Source of the DNA: Allantophomopsis cytisporea
Lineage: Eukaryota > Ascomycota > Leotiomycetes > Phacidiales > Phacidiaceae
Direction of reading: 5' to 3'
Assembly: GCA_024752435.1 (NCBI GenBank)
Contig: CP103031.1
Location: 926,001-990,000, forward strand
Length of the DNA stretch: 64,000 bases
This document shows positions 1 through 11,925 of the stretch, in pieces. Position numbers and translations under genes: made by a program. The first letter of the stretch is position 1; every line of letters starts with the position of its first letter. The notes under the pieces are model-generated. The model saw nothing but the letters and a program-made list of their open reading frames with translations. It had not been told where the DNA came from and made no database searches.

Positions 1-168
1 ACCTCGGCGGCTACCACCGATGAATTTGATGCAACATACATAACTCAGTATTTATCGATACTTCTCTTAAGGGTGGAATCCTTGGCCAATAGTTCATAGT
101 GGCACGTATATCCGTGTATTACATGTTGCCTATAAGAACATGTATTTGGAGAAAACCAGTGTAGATTT

Positions 169-1540
169 TCACCCCTTCTCCACAAGAAAAGCTAGATACA
201 CAAATGACCTTGTTACCCTAGAAGTGAAGGAGAAATATCTCTGTATACATTTCGATGAATCGATCAGGTGTCTGTACCGACGCAAGACCAAATACTGCAT
301 ATAGCCCGCACTTGGGTTTCCAAACATGGATTCATTCAAGCTCCACCATGAGTCGCTGATCTTGTAATCTTGAATGCCAATCCAAGGATAGAAGAACCTG
401 GTTGAAAGAGCCTCGAGCGGAGCTGGAGTTACAGCGCTTCGCATCATGACCATTGGTAGCCTGCGGCTATGAAGCTGTCATATTCAAGTCCACAAATACA
501 GTCTGCATATACGGAGTAAAGTGGCTTCTATCAGTCGCATCTGCAGTAAACCAGGCGGGCCAGCATGTGCGCCAAGACTGCCGGGGGGGCACTTACACCG
601 ATATCAGCCACAGAACGAGCATTCGTGGATTGTTGGTTGTTAAAGTATTCACAGGGTGTGAACTCTGAAGCATAAATTAACGATTGAGAGGATGCTGGAG
701 TGTCAAAAGAGATGATAGAGTTGTCCAGCAGCTGTGAGGATCTCCCAACTGGGGGTTTGCATTGTCTTCCCTCTGATTCAGTGTTTCTGTGAGAGACCCA
801 ATACTAGCCATGATCGTCTGTTGAGGTGGATATGACCAACTAACTTTTCTGAGATCTTCAGCGTACGCTTTACGCAAAAAGCTGTTTGTGATGTAGCAAG
901 TGAACAGCTGACCTGTCCACAGTACGTACTCAAAGAATGTCTGGGCTTGATGCTTTGCATATTCAACGATATGACGTAATTCATCGTCGCTTGGACGGAG
1001 AGCCAGAACATTGTCTTTCCTATATCTCTCAAGAGGCACAGAGAGTTCCTTAAGGGTTGGATAAAAAAGCTTGGTATGCGCAGAAGACTGGTAGTGGCAG
1101 GCTGTGACAGCTGCCGCTTGCAGATCGCTGGCAGGGAGGGCCTTAAATTCCTTTTCTTTCATCCTCTTCTTCCTTTGACCTGGGCATTGTATGTGACTTT
1201 GTATGGGTCCTTTCGGTCTTTGTATATTCATTGTATGGGCCCTCTCGGCCTTGTCCATGATGATGCTGACCGAATCACAGGGAACAAGCGATCCAGCTGA
1301 GATATACAGAGCCACTCATTCCAAACCGCTCTGGAGGAGCAGCTCGGTGGTGAGGTGAGTACTTGTGTGATTTTGGCCAGTCGGTCAACAGAACGGATGA
1401 ATTCCTCATCAGCCGCTGCAGGTCCTGTATCACATACGAGCCTGCATGCTTCCGTAGCAATTTGACTCTCGGGTCAAAAATGGAAGAAATGAATTTGGAA
1501 ATCTGGTTAATACATGCTTTGTAGACAGACCGAAATTGAC
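169..1540 (-). CDS. Unknown multi-exon protein, 5' end unresolved
   Basis: I do not recognise this protein. Five coding-looking blocks on the minus strand join in phase: about 1540-1363, 1265-845, 731-599, 540-513 and 460-169. The introns are 97, 113, 58 and 52 nt. The middle donors are GTTAGT, GTGTAA and GTATAT, and the acceptors end in CAG. One exon is only 28 nt. The joined product is about 290 residues, with a Cys-rich start (SCPPCQFRS), a basic stretch (QRKKRMKEKEF), a helical middle and an aromatic C-terminal part containing FFYPWIGIQDY and SDSWWSLNES. No ATG lies in the first block, which is preceded by ACATAG and so probably begins after an acceptor; the true start lies further upstream and I could not place it. 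The last exon may also contain one more splice near 220. The phase agreement argues for a real gene, but the function is unknown. Confidence 0.5.
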
Positions 1541-1915
1541 ACGGGGGACAAGAGATAAGAGTATGAGTGTAGACTATGTGCTATGTCACAATGAAGTAGC
1601 ATTGGGTATGTTGTACAAACGACATTGGTATCAGAATCTTGGGCCATTAATCGAATAGGCGATCATGCATACTCCCTCGAGTATTTCATGACTTCTTTCA
1701 GGACAGTATGGCCGAGAGGGGGGCCCAATATGATCACAATACAAAGCCCAAAACAGCCTGTGCGAATATGGTGAGGCATATGGTGTCGTAGCTGTGAAGA
1801 TATGGCGGAAGTATGTATACGTAGAGTAAGTAGGTACTGTATTCCGACTTGACTTTCTTTCTATCCATCATACAAAGCCACCCTACTGAATGAATATATT
1901 GACTTGGCGGCGGCA

Positions 1916-1947
<32 letters not shown>

Positions 1948-2689
1948 CGCTTATATACCTGTATATGCTCATACGCACATTCATTCATTCAATCATACAT
2001 ACATACTGTACATACATAATAGTGGCGGCGCATGTGCGCTGCTTGGATATTTGGGCTCGATACGAGACGGCCGCACATTAGGTTGGGAATGACGATGAAG
2101 CACATAGCGCAAGAACAAATCCCGTCACGAATTCGGTCGCTTCCGCTGGCTCCAGTACTATTATAAACTCGTACCTGAAGAACTTCTCGATCTAGAATGT
2201 ATGGCTACATGAGCTTCACCTTCTAGCCTATCATACGAGGTCGAGAAATTGGAAGAACGGACATGGAGGATGAGAATCACAAGAAAGACAAGGAACTAGA
2301 TTATTATATATTGTTTATTCACCAACCGGAAATTTCACCTTTGTTTTTGACATCTCGGAGGAATAGCTTGCCTGTCCTAGGTACTTTCGGTACTGATAAC
2401 ATTTACTTTCTTTGACTGTATCATCTCATCTCACTCACTCACACTGCATCACATCACACCAAATGCTGAGACTTTGTCCGATTCTTACCACATCTTCCAG
2501 CATATGATTTGTTCCCCTTGAACACGGGCATCTAGACTGCAGTATGAGTCTAAGCAAGAGTACGAACCCCCACTCTGCTGAATGCATACATGATGCCACA
2601 AGAGGCTTGCTGTTATTACTTATTACGGTCGTGAATATTTGGAAGCACCTCACCAACACCCAACACATGACATTTGAACCAGATGAGAG
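1541..2689. other. Intergenic, no gene seen
   Basis: No convincing coding region. It holds a tetranucleotide tract (separate entry) and short open frames with repeat-driven composition. It should also contain the missing 5' exon or exons of the minus-strand gene that ends at 169. Confidence 0.5.
1919..1947. repeat. (ACAT)n microsatellite
   Basis: About seven units of ACAT, followed downstream by looser CATT and CATA repeats to about 2015. It explains the spurious His/Thr/Tyr-rich open frames on both strands. Confidence 0.9.
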
Positions 2690-3100
2690 CTACTCAGTGG
2701 ATGGCTGTACCTCCTCTGTTGTGCTAAGCAGTGCTGGTACATGGCCTATCAGCTTCTCTTCTACCTCGCCTGGAGAAATGATCATAGAAAGAAAGTTTGC
2801 ACTGGTTTCTCCAAATTCATCGAGTTGAATTGTGTCGTGTCTTAGGTGCTCAATTCTCTCATCCAACCTCGTTATCAAGTCCGAGATGCGCCACCAGACG
2901 TCTTTTGAGCTGGCGCCCTTTGATTTCTGTCTATGCCCATGACAGGATAGCATCCTTCTGTCCCGCACCAGCGGGCCCTAGGAGGGAGATGGCGTTTTTC
3001 AATCGCCTACCGTAACTAAAACGTAGATAGAAGATGCATTTCGACAGGGTTTGGGGTCACCGAAGCCAGTAGATCGCAGGAGATATTGTTCGCAGTACCG
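2690..3100 (-). pseudogene. Broken gene fragment, unknown family
   Basis: Three coding-looking blocks on the minus strand. A first block ends around 3061 with residues TISPAIYWLR. A 45-nt intron (3060-3016, GTGACC to TTTTAG) joins it in phase to a second block reading RRLKNAISLLGPAGAGQKDA and then a TAG at 2934-2932. The third block continues in another frame from about 2925 to a stop at 2690, with an amphipathic stretch including RISDLITRLDERIEHL and FGETSANFLSMIISPGEVEE. No intron of plausible length (the best is 34-42 nt) repairs the change of frame, so a small indel in a once-intact gene is the simplest reading. The family was not recognised, and the 5' end is not defined. Confidence 0.45.
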
Positions 3101-4291
3101 GTGGTGGGAAAGGAAAAGGAAAGGGGAAGTAGGGAGTCAAGCAAAGACGTAGTAGGACAGAGTGCTACAGATGGAAGCCTGACAAGATACCGCAATCAGC
3201 GTCTCATCGTCGTAATAATACTATGAACATAAGAAAGGCGAAGATGTGTATCTCAATGAACTCGCAAGCAAGCACGACGCTAGGAAGAGCTATCATATCA
3301 CAAGTAGTCAGAAGTGAATACTTACTTGTCTCCATCGTATGTATGCACATACACCGTAGTAAGTGAACGTGCCTGAGTAAAAAAGAAGCAATTGTGGTAA
3401 TTGAGTCCAAGATGGTACTGGTCATACTCTACTATGAAATCATCGCAGTATTCCTCGCGAACATCAGCATCATCATCGCCTACTTATGCCCTTCAGCTCA
3501 TCCACATTATCCACATCAGCCTGAGCCCCATCGCAGGCTAAGAAGGACAACAGGAACAGCGACGATGACAATCACGACTAGCTTCGGTCTTCTCTCAAAC
3601 CCAAAATTTCATACCGACTTTCTTTCCAAGCAGCCAAATCTCGGAAGCATCTTCCATTCCAGGGTCCGCCAGATCATTCAAAATAGCGTTGCATGGAGGC
3701 CCTGGATCCTTGTGACACTATGCCACACCGTGCCATGGTCGTAGCGATGCTGCTCCTCCTGCCCCCTGTCGACTACGTTACTTATTTAGTGCCTGGGTAG
3801 CCTCTGTGTTGTAGTGGCCGCCATGCGTTCGTTTGCCCAAGAGAGCCGAGCGGCGCGCAGAATCAGAGGAAAGACCATGAGTTCCTAGATGGACAGATAT
3901 TTTTCAAGGGGAGAGAACAATATCGGCTGAACGTAGAGGATGATTCAGATGTCAAGATCTACGTAAGATAAACATAGAGAAACCTAGACACAGAATTAGA
4001 AGTAGAATCAGAAACACAGAGACGGAGAGGGAGAAATTTTTAATGAAAATAGGATGGATACTATACAGTAATATTACTTACCACCTATGTAGAAGAAGAA
4101 GAAGAAAAAATTGACTTGGTTACGCATCTCCTGTAGGTACCTCTTACCTTATGTGCGTAGGTTTGGGGGATCAGATCAGTGGCCGCAATTCTCATGGCAT
4201 TATCTACCTACCTTGCTAACACGACAGCGCATGGCATGGCATGGTATGATCTGGCCCTACTGCGATAGTTACCCTTTCCGGTAGAGATTGT

Positions 4292-4375
4292 TGGCTTCGA
4301 TTTTGGCTTTGGCTTTTGCTTTTGCTTTGGCTTTTTGGTTTTGGTTTTGGTTTTGGCTTTGGCTTCGATGTCCTT
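4292..4375. repeat. Degenerate TTTGGC/TTTTGG hexamer tract
   Basis: Alternating GGCTTT, TGCTTT and GGTTTT units over about 80 nt. On the minus strand it would encode a Lys/Ala/Gln run, which I regard as spurious. Confidence 0.8.
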
Positions 4376-5220
4376 TGGTGGGCTTGTGCGTAAATTGAAC
4401 AGGGTCCGCAATCTGGTCCCGGGACTTAGGGGACAGACAGCTTTGGTATTTATGTAGCATGATGCTCCGACATGGAAGAGGGGATCGAGTACAGCTACAG
4501 ACACAGGACTGATGAGTAGATGAACTACAGGTTCATCAGCCGGTGGGGACTGAAGCAGTTATGGCAGAGGAGATATTGTGACTTTTGAACGCGTTCTATA
4601 ACTATCATTGAGCATGATTCAGCAAGCTATCGGAAACTAGGGTAATGTTACTATGGAGCACTCGAGTACCGAGTACTTCTTTGTAATGTATAGAAAGAAT
4701 CCTTAGGGGGAAAGCAAGTGTTCATGCCAGGAACGTGTATACCTGTTGCTCATGTAGTATAAGACAGATGAGCAGTGACTGGCACAAGAGCGAGAGAGGT
4801 TTAATTATGCCCTCTATGTCTCTATGTCTCTACTTCTTTATGTCTTTATGTCTCTGTCCGTCTGTCTGCTTCTGTTTGTACGGGTTCCTCTCTTTGTGTC
4901 TCTACACTTCCAACCTATTGCACTTTCTCTCATAATACTCCATAGTCCAATCCATTGATAGATCCATACATACCTGCTACGCGCACTGTGAGTAATGTAG
5001 TACTTTCTGTGGAAGATACATCGTCTGTAAGTTCATACTAAAATATTCCTTACGATGGGCCCCCATGTGTAGGTTGTCTAGTAACCGACGCAGCTCAATC
5101 CCAGGTGGCCCCAATCCACGCCAGAGTTCGTGCTCCGTTCGTTCCCCTTCACTCACAGCTCACAGGCGTACCAGCACCCAACACACCCTAGTAAGCCCCA
5201 GCATCCCAGTACCCAACCCA

Positions 5221-5256
5221 CCCATCATCACCCATCATCACCCATCATCACCCATC
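5221..5256. repeat. 10-bp tandem repeat, 3.6 copies
   Basis: Unit CCCATCATCA repeated three times perfectly and then partially. Confidence 0.9.
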
Positions 5257-5504
5257 TTTCAGCTTCCCAGCTCCTACAACACTCGCATCTCGCTCGCATC
5301 CATTCATTCATCATCAGCGCACAACCCACTCATGCCAAACCAACACCTACTACCTACACACACCTCACATATATACTAGCAACAATACTCTACATATCTC
5401 TCATTCCCTCTATTAACTACGATCCTCTCTTCTTGACTGCATGTTTGTGGGTCCCATAGAGACTATATACAAGAGAAATATATTGCAAATATTTAGATAT
5501 GTAG

Positions 5505-5575
5505 AGAGAGAGAGAGAGAGAGAGCTATATATGTATGTAGTAGTATATAAAAATAAACATATATATATATATATA
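5505..5575. repeat. (GA)n and (AT)n tracts
   Basis: A run of GA dinucleotides (about 5505-5524) is followed by a TA-rich segment with an (AT)n run around 5560-5575. Simple sequence, no coding signal. Confidence 0.85.
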
Positions 5576-6785
5576 AATGCTTACTACCTCACCCTTTTAC
5601 TACTTACTAGCTAGTCTGTCAGGCAAAAAAGGGATATACAAGTACATATGTAAATTACAATTACAATAGGCTTATATACATGAATATCACCATCTACACT
5701 TTCTCTCCTTCTCTTCCCCTTCAATCACCAGAAAGAAGAAGAAGAAGAAGAAGAAAGGAAAGAAAGAAAAAGAAAAGAAAGAATAGAAAAGAAAAGAGAA
5801 GAGAAGCCCACTCATCGTTCCCCCTACTACCACACCCCCCCCCCCTCCCCCCTCCCCCTCCATCCTCTTTATCCCCTCCCCACCACCCAAAAACCCCCAT
5901 GCCCTTCACTAAAAGACCAGCGATGTTATGGTCCCGTTCTTCTACTACCAAACTACTCCGTACCAGAAAATCTGACACTCGTCTGCTTCTGGAATGCAGT
6001 AACGGCCTCCCTCCATAATCTCTTCTACTACCTCATCATCTCATCTCTCGAACATCTCCATGTCTTGTTCCTGCAAATCCTCCATCATCCGTACCTTGCA
6101 AAATAACAATCCTCCTCCTGATCATACAAGGTAGCACCCCACCGACCACGTCAAGCCTTGTCTGACAGTATCTTCAACTTTGTATCACTTAATTCGAGTA
6201 ATTTCAAAGTCCGGGTTGGCTGGTTTCGCAGATCCATTTAATATTCCGGCTCATCGAAGCTCCATACTTTCTAATGATATTTTCCTTCATATACCTTCTC
6301 TAGGTTCCCCCTCCCCCCGTCTACGGTTCCACACAACAAACGTCTCTCAGGAACTACACAAGGTTTCCTTGAGTAGGCCAAGTCCTGCTTGTTCGTTGCC
6401 TTCTTTACATTTGCAGTCTTTTTCAACCTCAGTTGTCGTTTCCCTCTTAAATCGTTAATCTCTCAGTCAGTATGCGTCCGTTTATCCATTGGCACTTTGC
6501 CAACTGACTTTTTCCCTGCTTTAGAATTCTAAACGCCTGCACCAGGACATCTCATTCCCTCCAGAAGAAAAAGAAATTAAAATAAAAAACAAAACAGAAA
6601 AGAAGAAGAAGAAAACAGAAAGCAGACAGGTCATATCACTTCAAATATATCTACGAAGGCATGTCACTTTGAAGTAGAAGACAAAAAAAATTATCGATAT
6701 TTCTTAACTACCCTTGTCAAAGGCTGGCCTAGGCACAACGGGTCGTCAACAAAGCAAGTCTTACTCGACAACCACTATCATTCCC

Positions 6786-9494
6786 ATGAACTATCCAAGT
6801 CATCCTCGCGACCCTTCGAAGATCTCTCTCGGTGAGCGCCGGCGTAATTCAGACCTGGCGAGGTTTTCCTTGGAGCTAAACGGGTGCAACACGGTGAAGA
6901 ACAGTCGTGGCGGACCTTATCCATCACCGCCGATGTCCGGTTCTCCTCTGTCGCAAAGACGAAACCAAGATTTCGACGAACGTGGCCAGGGAGCGCAAGA
7001 TGTGAGGCATGTTGATGTTGTTCAAAGAGCTTCCGTATCGCATCAATCAGATCCACGAGGCCCTCTCCCACCAGGACAATCATATCTCCCATCCCCACAT
7101 CAAGAGCCGCAGAATCCAGCTCTCTACACTTACGGAAGACCAGATCCTCGGTCAGAAATACTTGACCCAAATCCATACAGCCGTGAGATGCATCTTACAC
7201 ATGCCCCTTTGCCGACCAGTCTACCAGGTCCTCCGCATCAGCATCAGCATCAGCATCAGCACCAGCAACAGCACCAGCAACAGCAATTGCAGCCGATTCC
7301 ACGCTCATTCAGACCTCCGCAAACGATAGAACGGCAGCAACAGGTAGAAGCTGGTGTCCAACCACCGAAGGCTCAAAGGAAGACGAAAGGACATGTTGCT
7401 TCGGCGTGTGTGCCATGCAAAAAAGCACATCTCCGATGCGACGGTATGTATCCTCTTGCTCTCTTATTTGTTCTGCCAGATGGACCAAGATTTTACTCAG
7501 AATTTGTCTCCGTGACATCACTCGGGACTCGAGTTGGCAAGACAGGAAAGGGAAGGAAGGCAAGCTCCGTCGCAGAGATGACTGAACTGTAGCTTCTTTG
7601 AGAACTCGGTTGGCCTTTCGTACGAGTGGATAACTGCCATTTCCTTGAGTCCCCCCTGACTATGTCCGCTAACACCGACCATCATCCCCATAGTGTCGGC
7701 AAGGAATTGTCATTGCGTGGTTTATTTCTACTTATGAAGCCAAGCAGTGCTGGTGGAAGAAGCTTAGAAGAATTAACGGCTAAGCGCACGCATGAGAATT
7801 ACTTCCCAAGGCAGCGCTTTGGAATAGGCTGTGTGGTACGAGTTTTGCGCCATTTCTAGGGGACTAGTGGTGGTTAGTAGTGCTTGGTTGCTGTTGGTTC
7901 GTACCGCGTGCCGGCCACTGAGCGTTGAGTTTTTAGCGACGATTACGTCCCAGACTTGCACGTCTCTCGGTAACCGTTTTCGAGTACCAAGTCCCTCGAA
8001 ATGATGGCCAAAAGCACATGTCCACGCATAGCCTAAGATATTTCTCCTTGTTCATGGCTGCGAAGGGTGGTGCTTCATCGTACTGTTGAATGCAACACAT
8101 GAGTGTTGGCGGCAAGTGCTGCCGATAACTCCGGGCACTCAAGAGTCATCCTCATTGGCTTGTGAGTTCCGCAATTCGATGAGATTTGAGAAAGGCCAAG
8201 TGATGTTCGCATATTGTTGTTTTATCTCCTCAGTGCGTTGCCTCTGGAAAGTGACCCCGCGCTAATGCAATAGACAGCACAACGACCATGCTCAAGATGT
8301 CATAGTAACGGAAAGGAGGACCTTTGTGTCGACATGCAGCACAAGAAAAGAGGACGACCGCGATTACGGGAGGATGCTCAGCAACAGCGATATGAGGGCC
8401 TTGGAACTACCTTTCGACCATCACAGTCCCTTGCCGAAGCTTCAATGCGCCGACCATTGTCCATGTACACCCCGAGCGAGCCGTCGACAATCCCATTATA
8501 TCCGTCAGATAGAGCTGGTCCATACCGAGTGCTAAAGTCTCATTCTCAGTCGAATGTCGGTGCTCGAGGTCCGCGGCATCTTGGATTTGCTTCTCCAGCC
8601 GACGCCAATATTTACGCCTTCCAGCCTCGTGGCTCGCAATCCGGACCTGCTCAAGAACTTTTATTAGCTTACCTCAATATGGAATTGCAATTCGTCAAAG
8701 CGACCGGCAATTTCAATCATTCGGTGTTGCCCGGCACTCCTATAGCAGCCAGGAAGCTTCTTGAAGTGGTTGCTGTCGGAGATCGAGATAAAGTATATCG
8801 CTTACAACGAGAGCTTGAAGATGAGAGACGGAGCCGAGAACCAAATTACTTACCCCCAATTTTTGGTCACCTCAATGAAGACAGAGCGATCTCCTCAACA
8901 CCACTAGCATTAGAGGCTGTGAATCATATCTCGACTGGTCGACATGAAATGATCACATTCCAGGCTCCGGATGGGCAGCAGAGGTCCTTTGATATACAGA
9001 TAGGTTTAGCGAAAAAGGACTCGACATATTTCGTCACCTTCGTTCTTCTGACACCACCAGTCCCGCAGCCCCATGTCGTTCAAGAATTTGGACCATCGCC
9101 TGGGTCTCAATTTATTCGTGATTCCCCACACTATGGTTATCATCCAGGGCCTCCAAGCTATGGCGGTGCCCCCAGCATGGGCTCACATAGTTCTTATACT
9201 ATGGGCTTTCCACCTGGAGTTCCTTCCACGACTGGACCTGCTGGACAACCGATGGTTGCATATGGTTCGATATCCCAGCCCCAACAAGCACAAAATACAC
9301 CACGCAGTGAGATGCAACACACGGGATCAGGGCCTTCACCTGTTCTTCTACCTCCTATTCGCAGCAGACCAGATGAGAGCCTACCCATGGGACAGGCCAT
9401 GAGACAGGACTGGCCGAGCGGGGAGCGAAGCCAAGGGCGTGTTGATATAGGAGGCCTTCTGGATAACCCCTCCGGCTACACTCAAAGACCTTGA
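6786..9494 (+). CDS. Zn2Cys6 transcription factor with PAS-like region
   Basis: Two exons, 6786-7443 and 8278-9494, give 624 aa. The first in-frame ATG is 6786; the open frame extends upstream only to a TTG. The zinc cluster is split by the intron (GTATGT donor, CAG acceptor, phase 1). The spliced reading gives C208-x2-C211-x6-C218-x5-C224-x2-C227-x8-C236, a fungal binuclear zinc cluster, followed directly by the basic linker QHKKRGRPRLRE. The N-terminal 200 residues are disordered, with a His/Gln tract encoded at about 7229-7300. Residues about 347-440 (LLLAYLNMELQFVKATGNF onwards) resemble the PAS-like region found in one class of these regulators. The C-terminus is Pro/Gly/Ser-rich. Role by family: nuclear sequence-specific regulator; targets unknown. 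The intron is 834 nt, unusually long here, and retaining it would stop translation at 7592 with half a zinc cluster. Confidence 0.88.
7229..7302 (+). repeat. Coding CAGCAT/CAGCAA repeat (His-Gln tract)
   Basis: Hexamer CATCAG repeats grade into CAGCAACAG, encoding alternating His-Gln and then poly-Gln within the N-terminal disordered part of the Zn2Cys6 factor. Likely length-variable between strains (inference). Confidence 0.85.
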
Positions 9495-10809
9495 ATACTG
9501 CGGTCGTTTCAAGCTTTGACGATAGGCGTACAAAAATGGTATCGCACCTGAACTCGTTTTAAGCGGCGAATTATCGGCACACGAAAAAGTACTTCGAATT
9601 GTTAAAAAGAAAAGTTCGTTTCACTGTAACATACATAAGCAGATTTCTCTCATGTTACTATTTCCATGGAAGTGAGTTATGGAATCGCCCGGCCTGTGTA
9701 CCATTTTTTTGCGATCAGATCGAGATTCAGAGAAAACAGAGCGTATTAGCATTCTTACCTTTTCCACTACAACTGATCATAAATTCCTTCAGATATTTGC
9801 ATTAGGCTTCCTTTGTGGGGAACCTTTTTTGGCGCAGGCTAGGGTGGTGGATTTGTGTACGATACCCGATCTTTTCATGACCTCTGCGGAGGCTTTGAGA
9901 GACGCAGGAGGAAGGATCTGACTTTGTCTTTTTAGCCTTTTTTTTCCTTCTCATACTTTTCGTTTCTGTCGACTTGTTAATTGTTATTTACATTCCTGGG
10001 TTTTTGTGTTGAAGATTTTTGGGTAAAGCGTGCGGGGCTCTAGAAAGGACATAATAGAGAAGATGGTGAGAAGAAGAGAGGGCGTAGGCTTGAGGAGGAG
10101 AGTGAAGGGAGACGATATGAATTGTCGTTTGCCTTGTCATTTCTCGTGTATAACCTTGTTTTTTTCTTGTTGCGCTCCTTCTCATCTCGGCATATGCCTC
10201 GAGGGGGTATATTCCGGGACTTATAAGCTATAATACGGAGCAACTGATGCAGACTACTAAATAACTATCTCGAAATTCTCCTTGTATAAGCCTCAATAAA
10301 CGATTCTGTCTATGAAACCTATGACATAGGTGCGATGGCTGTGTAATGGCGATGAATATATCACTTATTACTGAGCAGATCGACAACTTACAGCGACGAT
10401 CATCTGCCAATGGAGGATAGTCTTGTTCTTTAGAATTAGAGATCTCCCTGTCGATCCCACAACTTAAGCACTTTATTTGTGCTTTATTATTTGTGATAAT
10501 TCTTCTCAAGTTATTCATAAGGCAAGATGTCGTCGTGCGAAGGTTATACTCCGGGGGTAACCCCGCACTCAACCGTCTTACCCCACACTTCAACAGCATC
10601 ATAGGGCTATCGCCCACCAGAACGGTGAGTACCAGAAGAAAGGCTCATCGTGTTCCCCGAATATTATTTCTAGATATTTCACAGCTTCAGTGTTGATCAA
10701 GAAGATATCTTATCATCTACACAGTCCGGTCCATTTTCGTAGGTAAACTGTTGGCCAAGTCTTCAAATACTATTCACCAATCCAATCTCATAGAGACATC
10801 CTGATCAAA
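9495..10809. other. Intergenic: 3' flank of regulator, 5' flank of LRR-like gene
   Basis: No gene supported. Overlapping short frames on both strands have no recognisable features. A short GC-rich stretch with CCGGGGGTAACCCCG (about 10550-10565) can form a small hairpin upstream of the gene at 10810. Confidence 0.5.
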
Positions 10810-11925
10810 ATGTCGTCTACCAATACCGACACTCAGACTGCAACCACAGATCAAGTACGCCCACTCGCCGCACAAATCCCACTTTCTTCATTCAACCTGC
10901 CAACCTTCCCACCTGAAGCTAGCAACCTCAAGTCACTGACCCTCTCGTGTGACATTCCGTTGTCAGAATACTCCACACAGCTGAGCGCCCCTTCAGACTT
11001 CAGCTTCAACTTCACGCTCCCACAAACCATCAACTCGCTCACTTTAGAGCTATTTTCCTTCGGCTACCCACCCGGTTTCTTGACCGAGCTAGCAGCATCA
11101 CTGCCAAACCTTCGCGCTTTGACAGTCTATGCACAATTATTTGCTGGGACAACGGACGAGTCAAAGGCAGACGCTCTGGCGTTCTTTGAGGGCGTTGGAA
11201 AGAACTTGAGAGAGTTGTGTCTTATTGATGCATTTTCTGAGATAGGCTTCTGGGCGGAGGCTGCGCGGTGCTGTGGGACTGGGACTGGGTTGCAGTTTTT
11301 GGAGGTCACGTTTAGCTATAGGCATGGCGAGGAGGGTCTTAAGGGTGTGTACGGGGAGGATCTGGTGGGATTTGTGGGGAGAAATACGGTGGGCTGTGTT
11401 TTGGCGCTGCACAAGCCAGCGCCAAATGAGAAAGATCCCGAGGTAGAGGAAGCTGATGAAGAGGCTGAGGAGGATTTGAGGGATGGTATCCTCCCATTTT
11501 CAGATGCGGACGTGGTGGTGGAAAGATTGACAGGTCCTGACAAACCCGAGGGTCTGGCGATGTTGGATACGACATTGTTCAACTTGACAGATCAACAGCT
11601 GAAGAAGATCTTGAATGAAAATAAGAAGATTAAGGTTCTCAGCGTGAGTCTAGAGTTGGGAGTGGGCGGGCTTGAGGACGGGATATTGAGCGGTGGCGAG
11701 GATTTGGAATCCTTGGAGATAGTAGTTTGCCCTCTGCAGGAGGTTGTGGAGAATGCTAAGCAGGGAGAGGAGGTTGGGATTCTGGAAAGAGATGTGCTGA
11801 ATATGGCGAAGAGATATCCGCAGTTGGTGAGTCTCAAGACTAGCATCTTGAGGACTCGGTGCATTGAGTGGAAGAAAGTGGGCGATGTGTGGACGAAGGT
11901 TGGAGAGGAGACCCAGAGCGCCTAA
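10810..11925 (+). CDS. Hypothetical protein with LRR-like pattern
   Basis: A single-exon frame of 371 aa starting at the ATG after ATCAAA at 10804-10809. The sequence shows recurring leucine-rich segments such as LKSLTLSCDIPLS, INSLTLELFSFGYP, LPNLRALTVYAQL, LRELCLIDAF, IKVLSVSLELG and LESLEIVV, spaced like irregular leucine-rich repeats of fungal F-box-type proteins, but no F-box is visible at the N-terminus. An acidic insertion (EVEEADEEAEEDLRDG) sits near residues 213-228. There is no signal peptide or membrane segment. The gene is probably a cytosolic or nuclear protein-interaction module; that role is inference. Strong codon-third-position GC on the sense strand produces several long antisense frames here that I treat as shadows. 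Confidence 0.75.
   Translation: MSSTNTDTQTATTDQVRPLAAQIPLSSFNLPTFPPEASNLKSLTLSCDIPLSEYSTQLSAPSDFSFNFTLPQTINSLTLELFSFGYPPGFLTELAASLPNLRALTVYAQLFAGTTDESKADALAFFEGVGKNLRELCLIDAFSEIGFWAEAARCCGTGTGLQFLEVTFSYRHGEEGLKGVYGEDLVGFVGRNTVGCVLALHKPAPNEKDPEVEEADEEAEEDLRDGILPFSDADVVVERLTGPDKPEGLAMLDTTLFNLTDQQLKKILNENKKIKVLSVSLELGVGGLEDGILSGGEDLESLEIVVCPLQEVVENAKQGEEVGILERDVLNMAKRYPQLVSLKTSILRTRCIEWKKVGDVWTKVGEETQSA

Larger units (their letters stand above)
3101..6785. other. Long intergenic region, low complexity, presumed 5' leader of the Zn2Cys6 gene
   Basis: No convincing gene in 3.7 kb. It contains TTTGGC/TTTTGG-type repeats (4292-4375), a 10-bp tandem repeat (5221-5256), GA and AT tracts (about 5505-5575), a GAA/AAG purine tract (about 5732-5805) and C-rich pyrimidine runs (about 5828-5890). 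The long pyrimidine-rich and purine-rich segments just upstream of the regulator at 6786 would fit a long promoter or 5' UTR, which is inference. The open frames here are repeat-driven (Arg/Lys and Pro runs). Confidence 0.6.

Noticed and set aside
5680..6018. 112-codon plus-strand frame with Arg/Lys and Pro runs
   Set aside because: Composition follows the GAA/AAG and CCCCT tracts; no motif, and the opposite strand gives equally long low-complexity frames.
10228..10617. 129-codon minus-strand frame upstream of the LRR-like gene
   Set aside because: No recognisable feature; it probably overlaps the promoter and 5' UTR of the gene at 10810.
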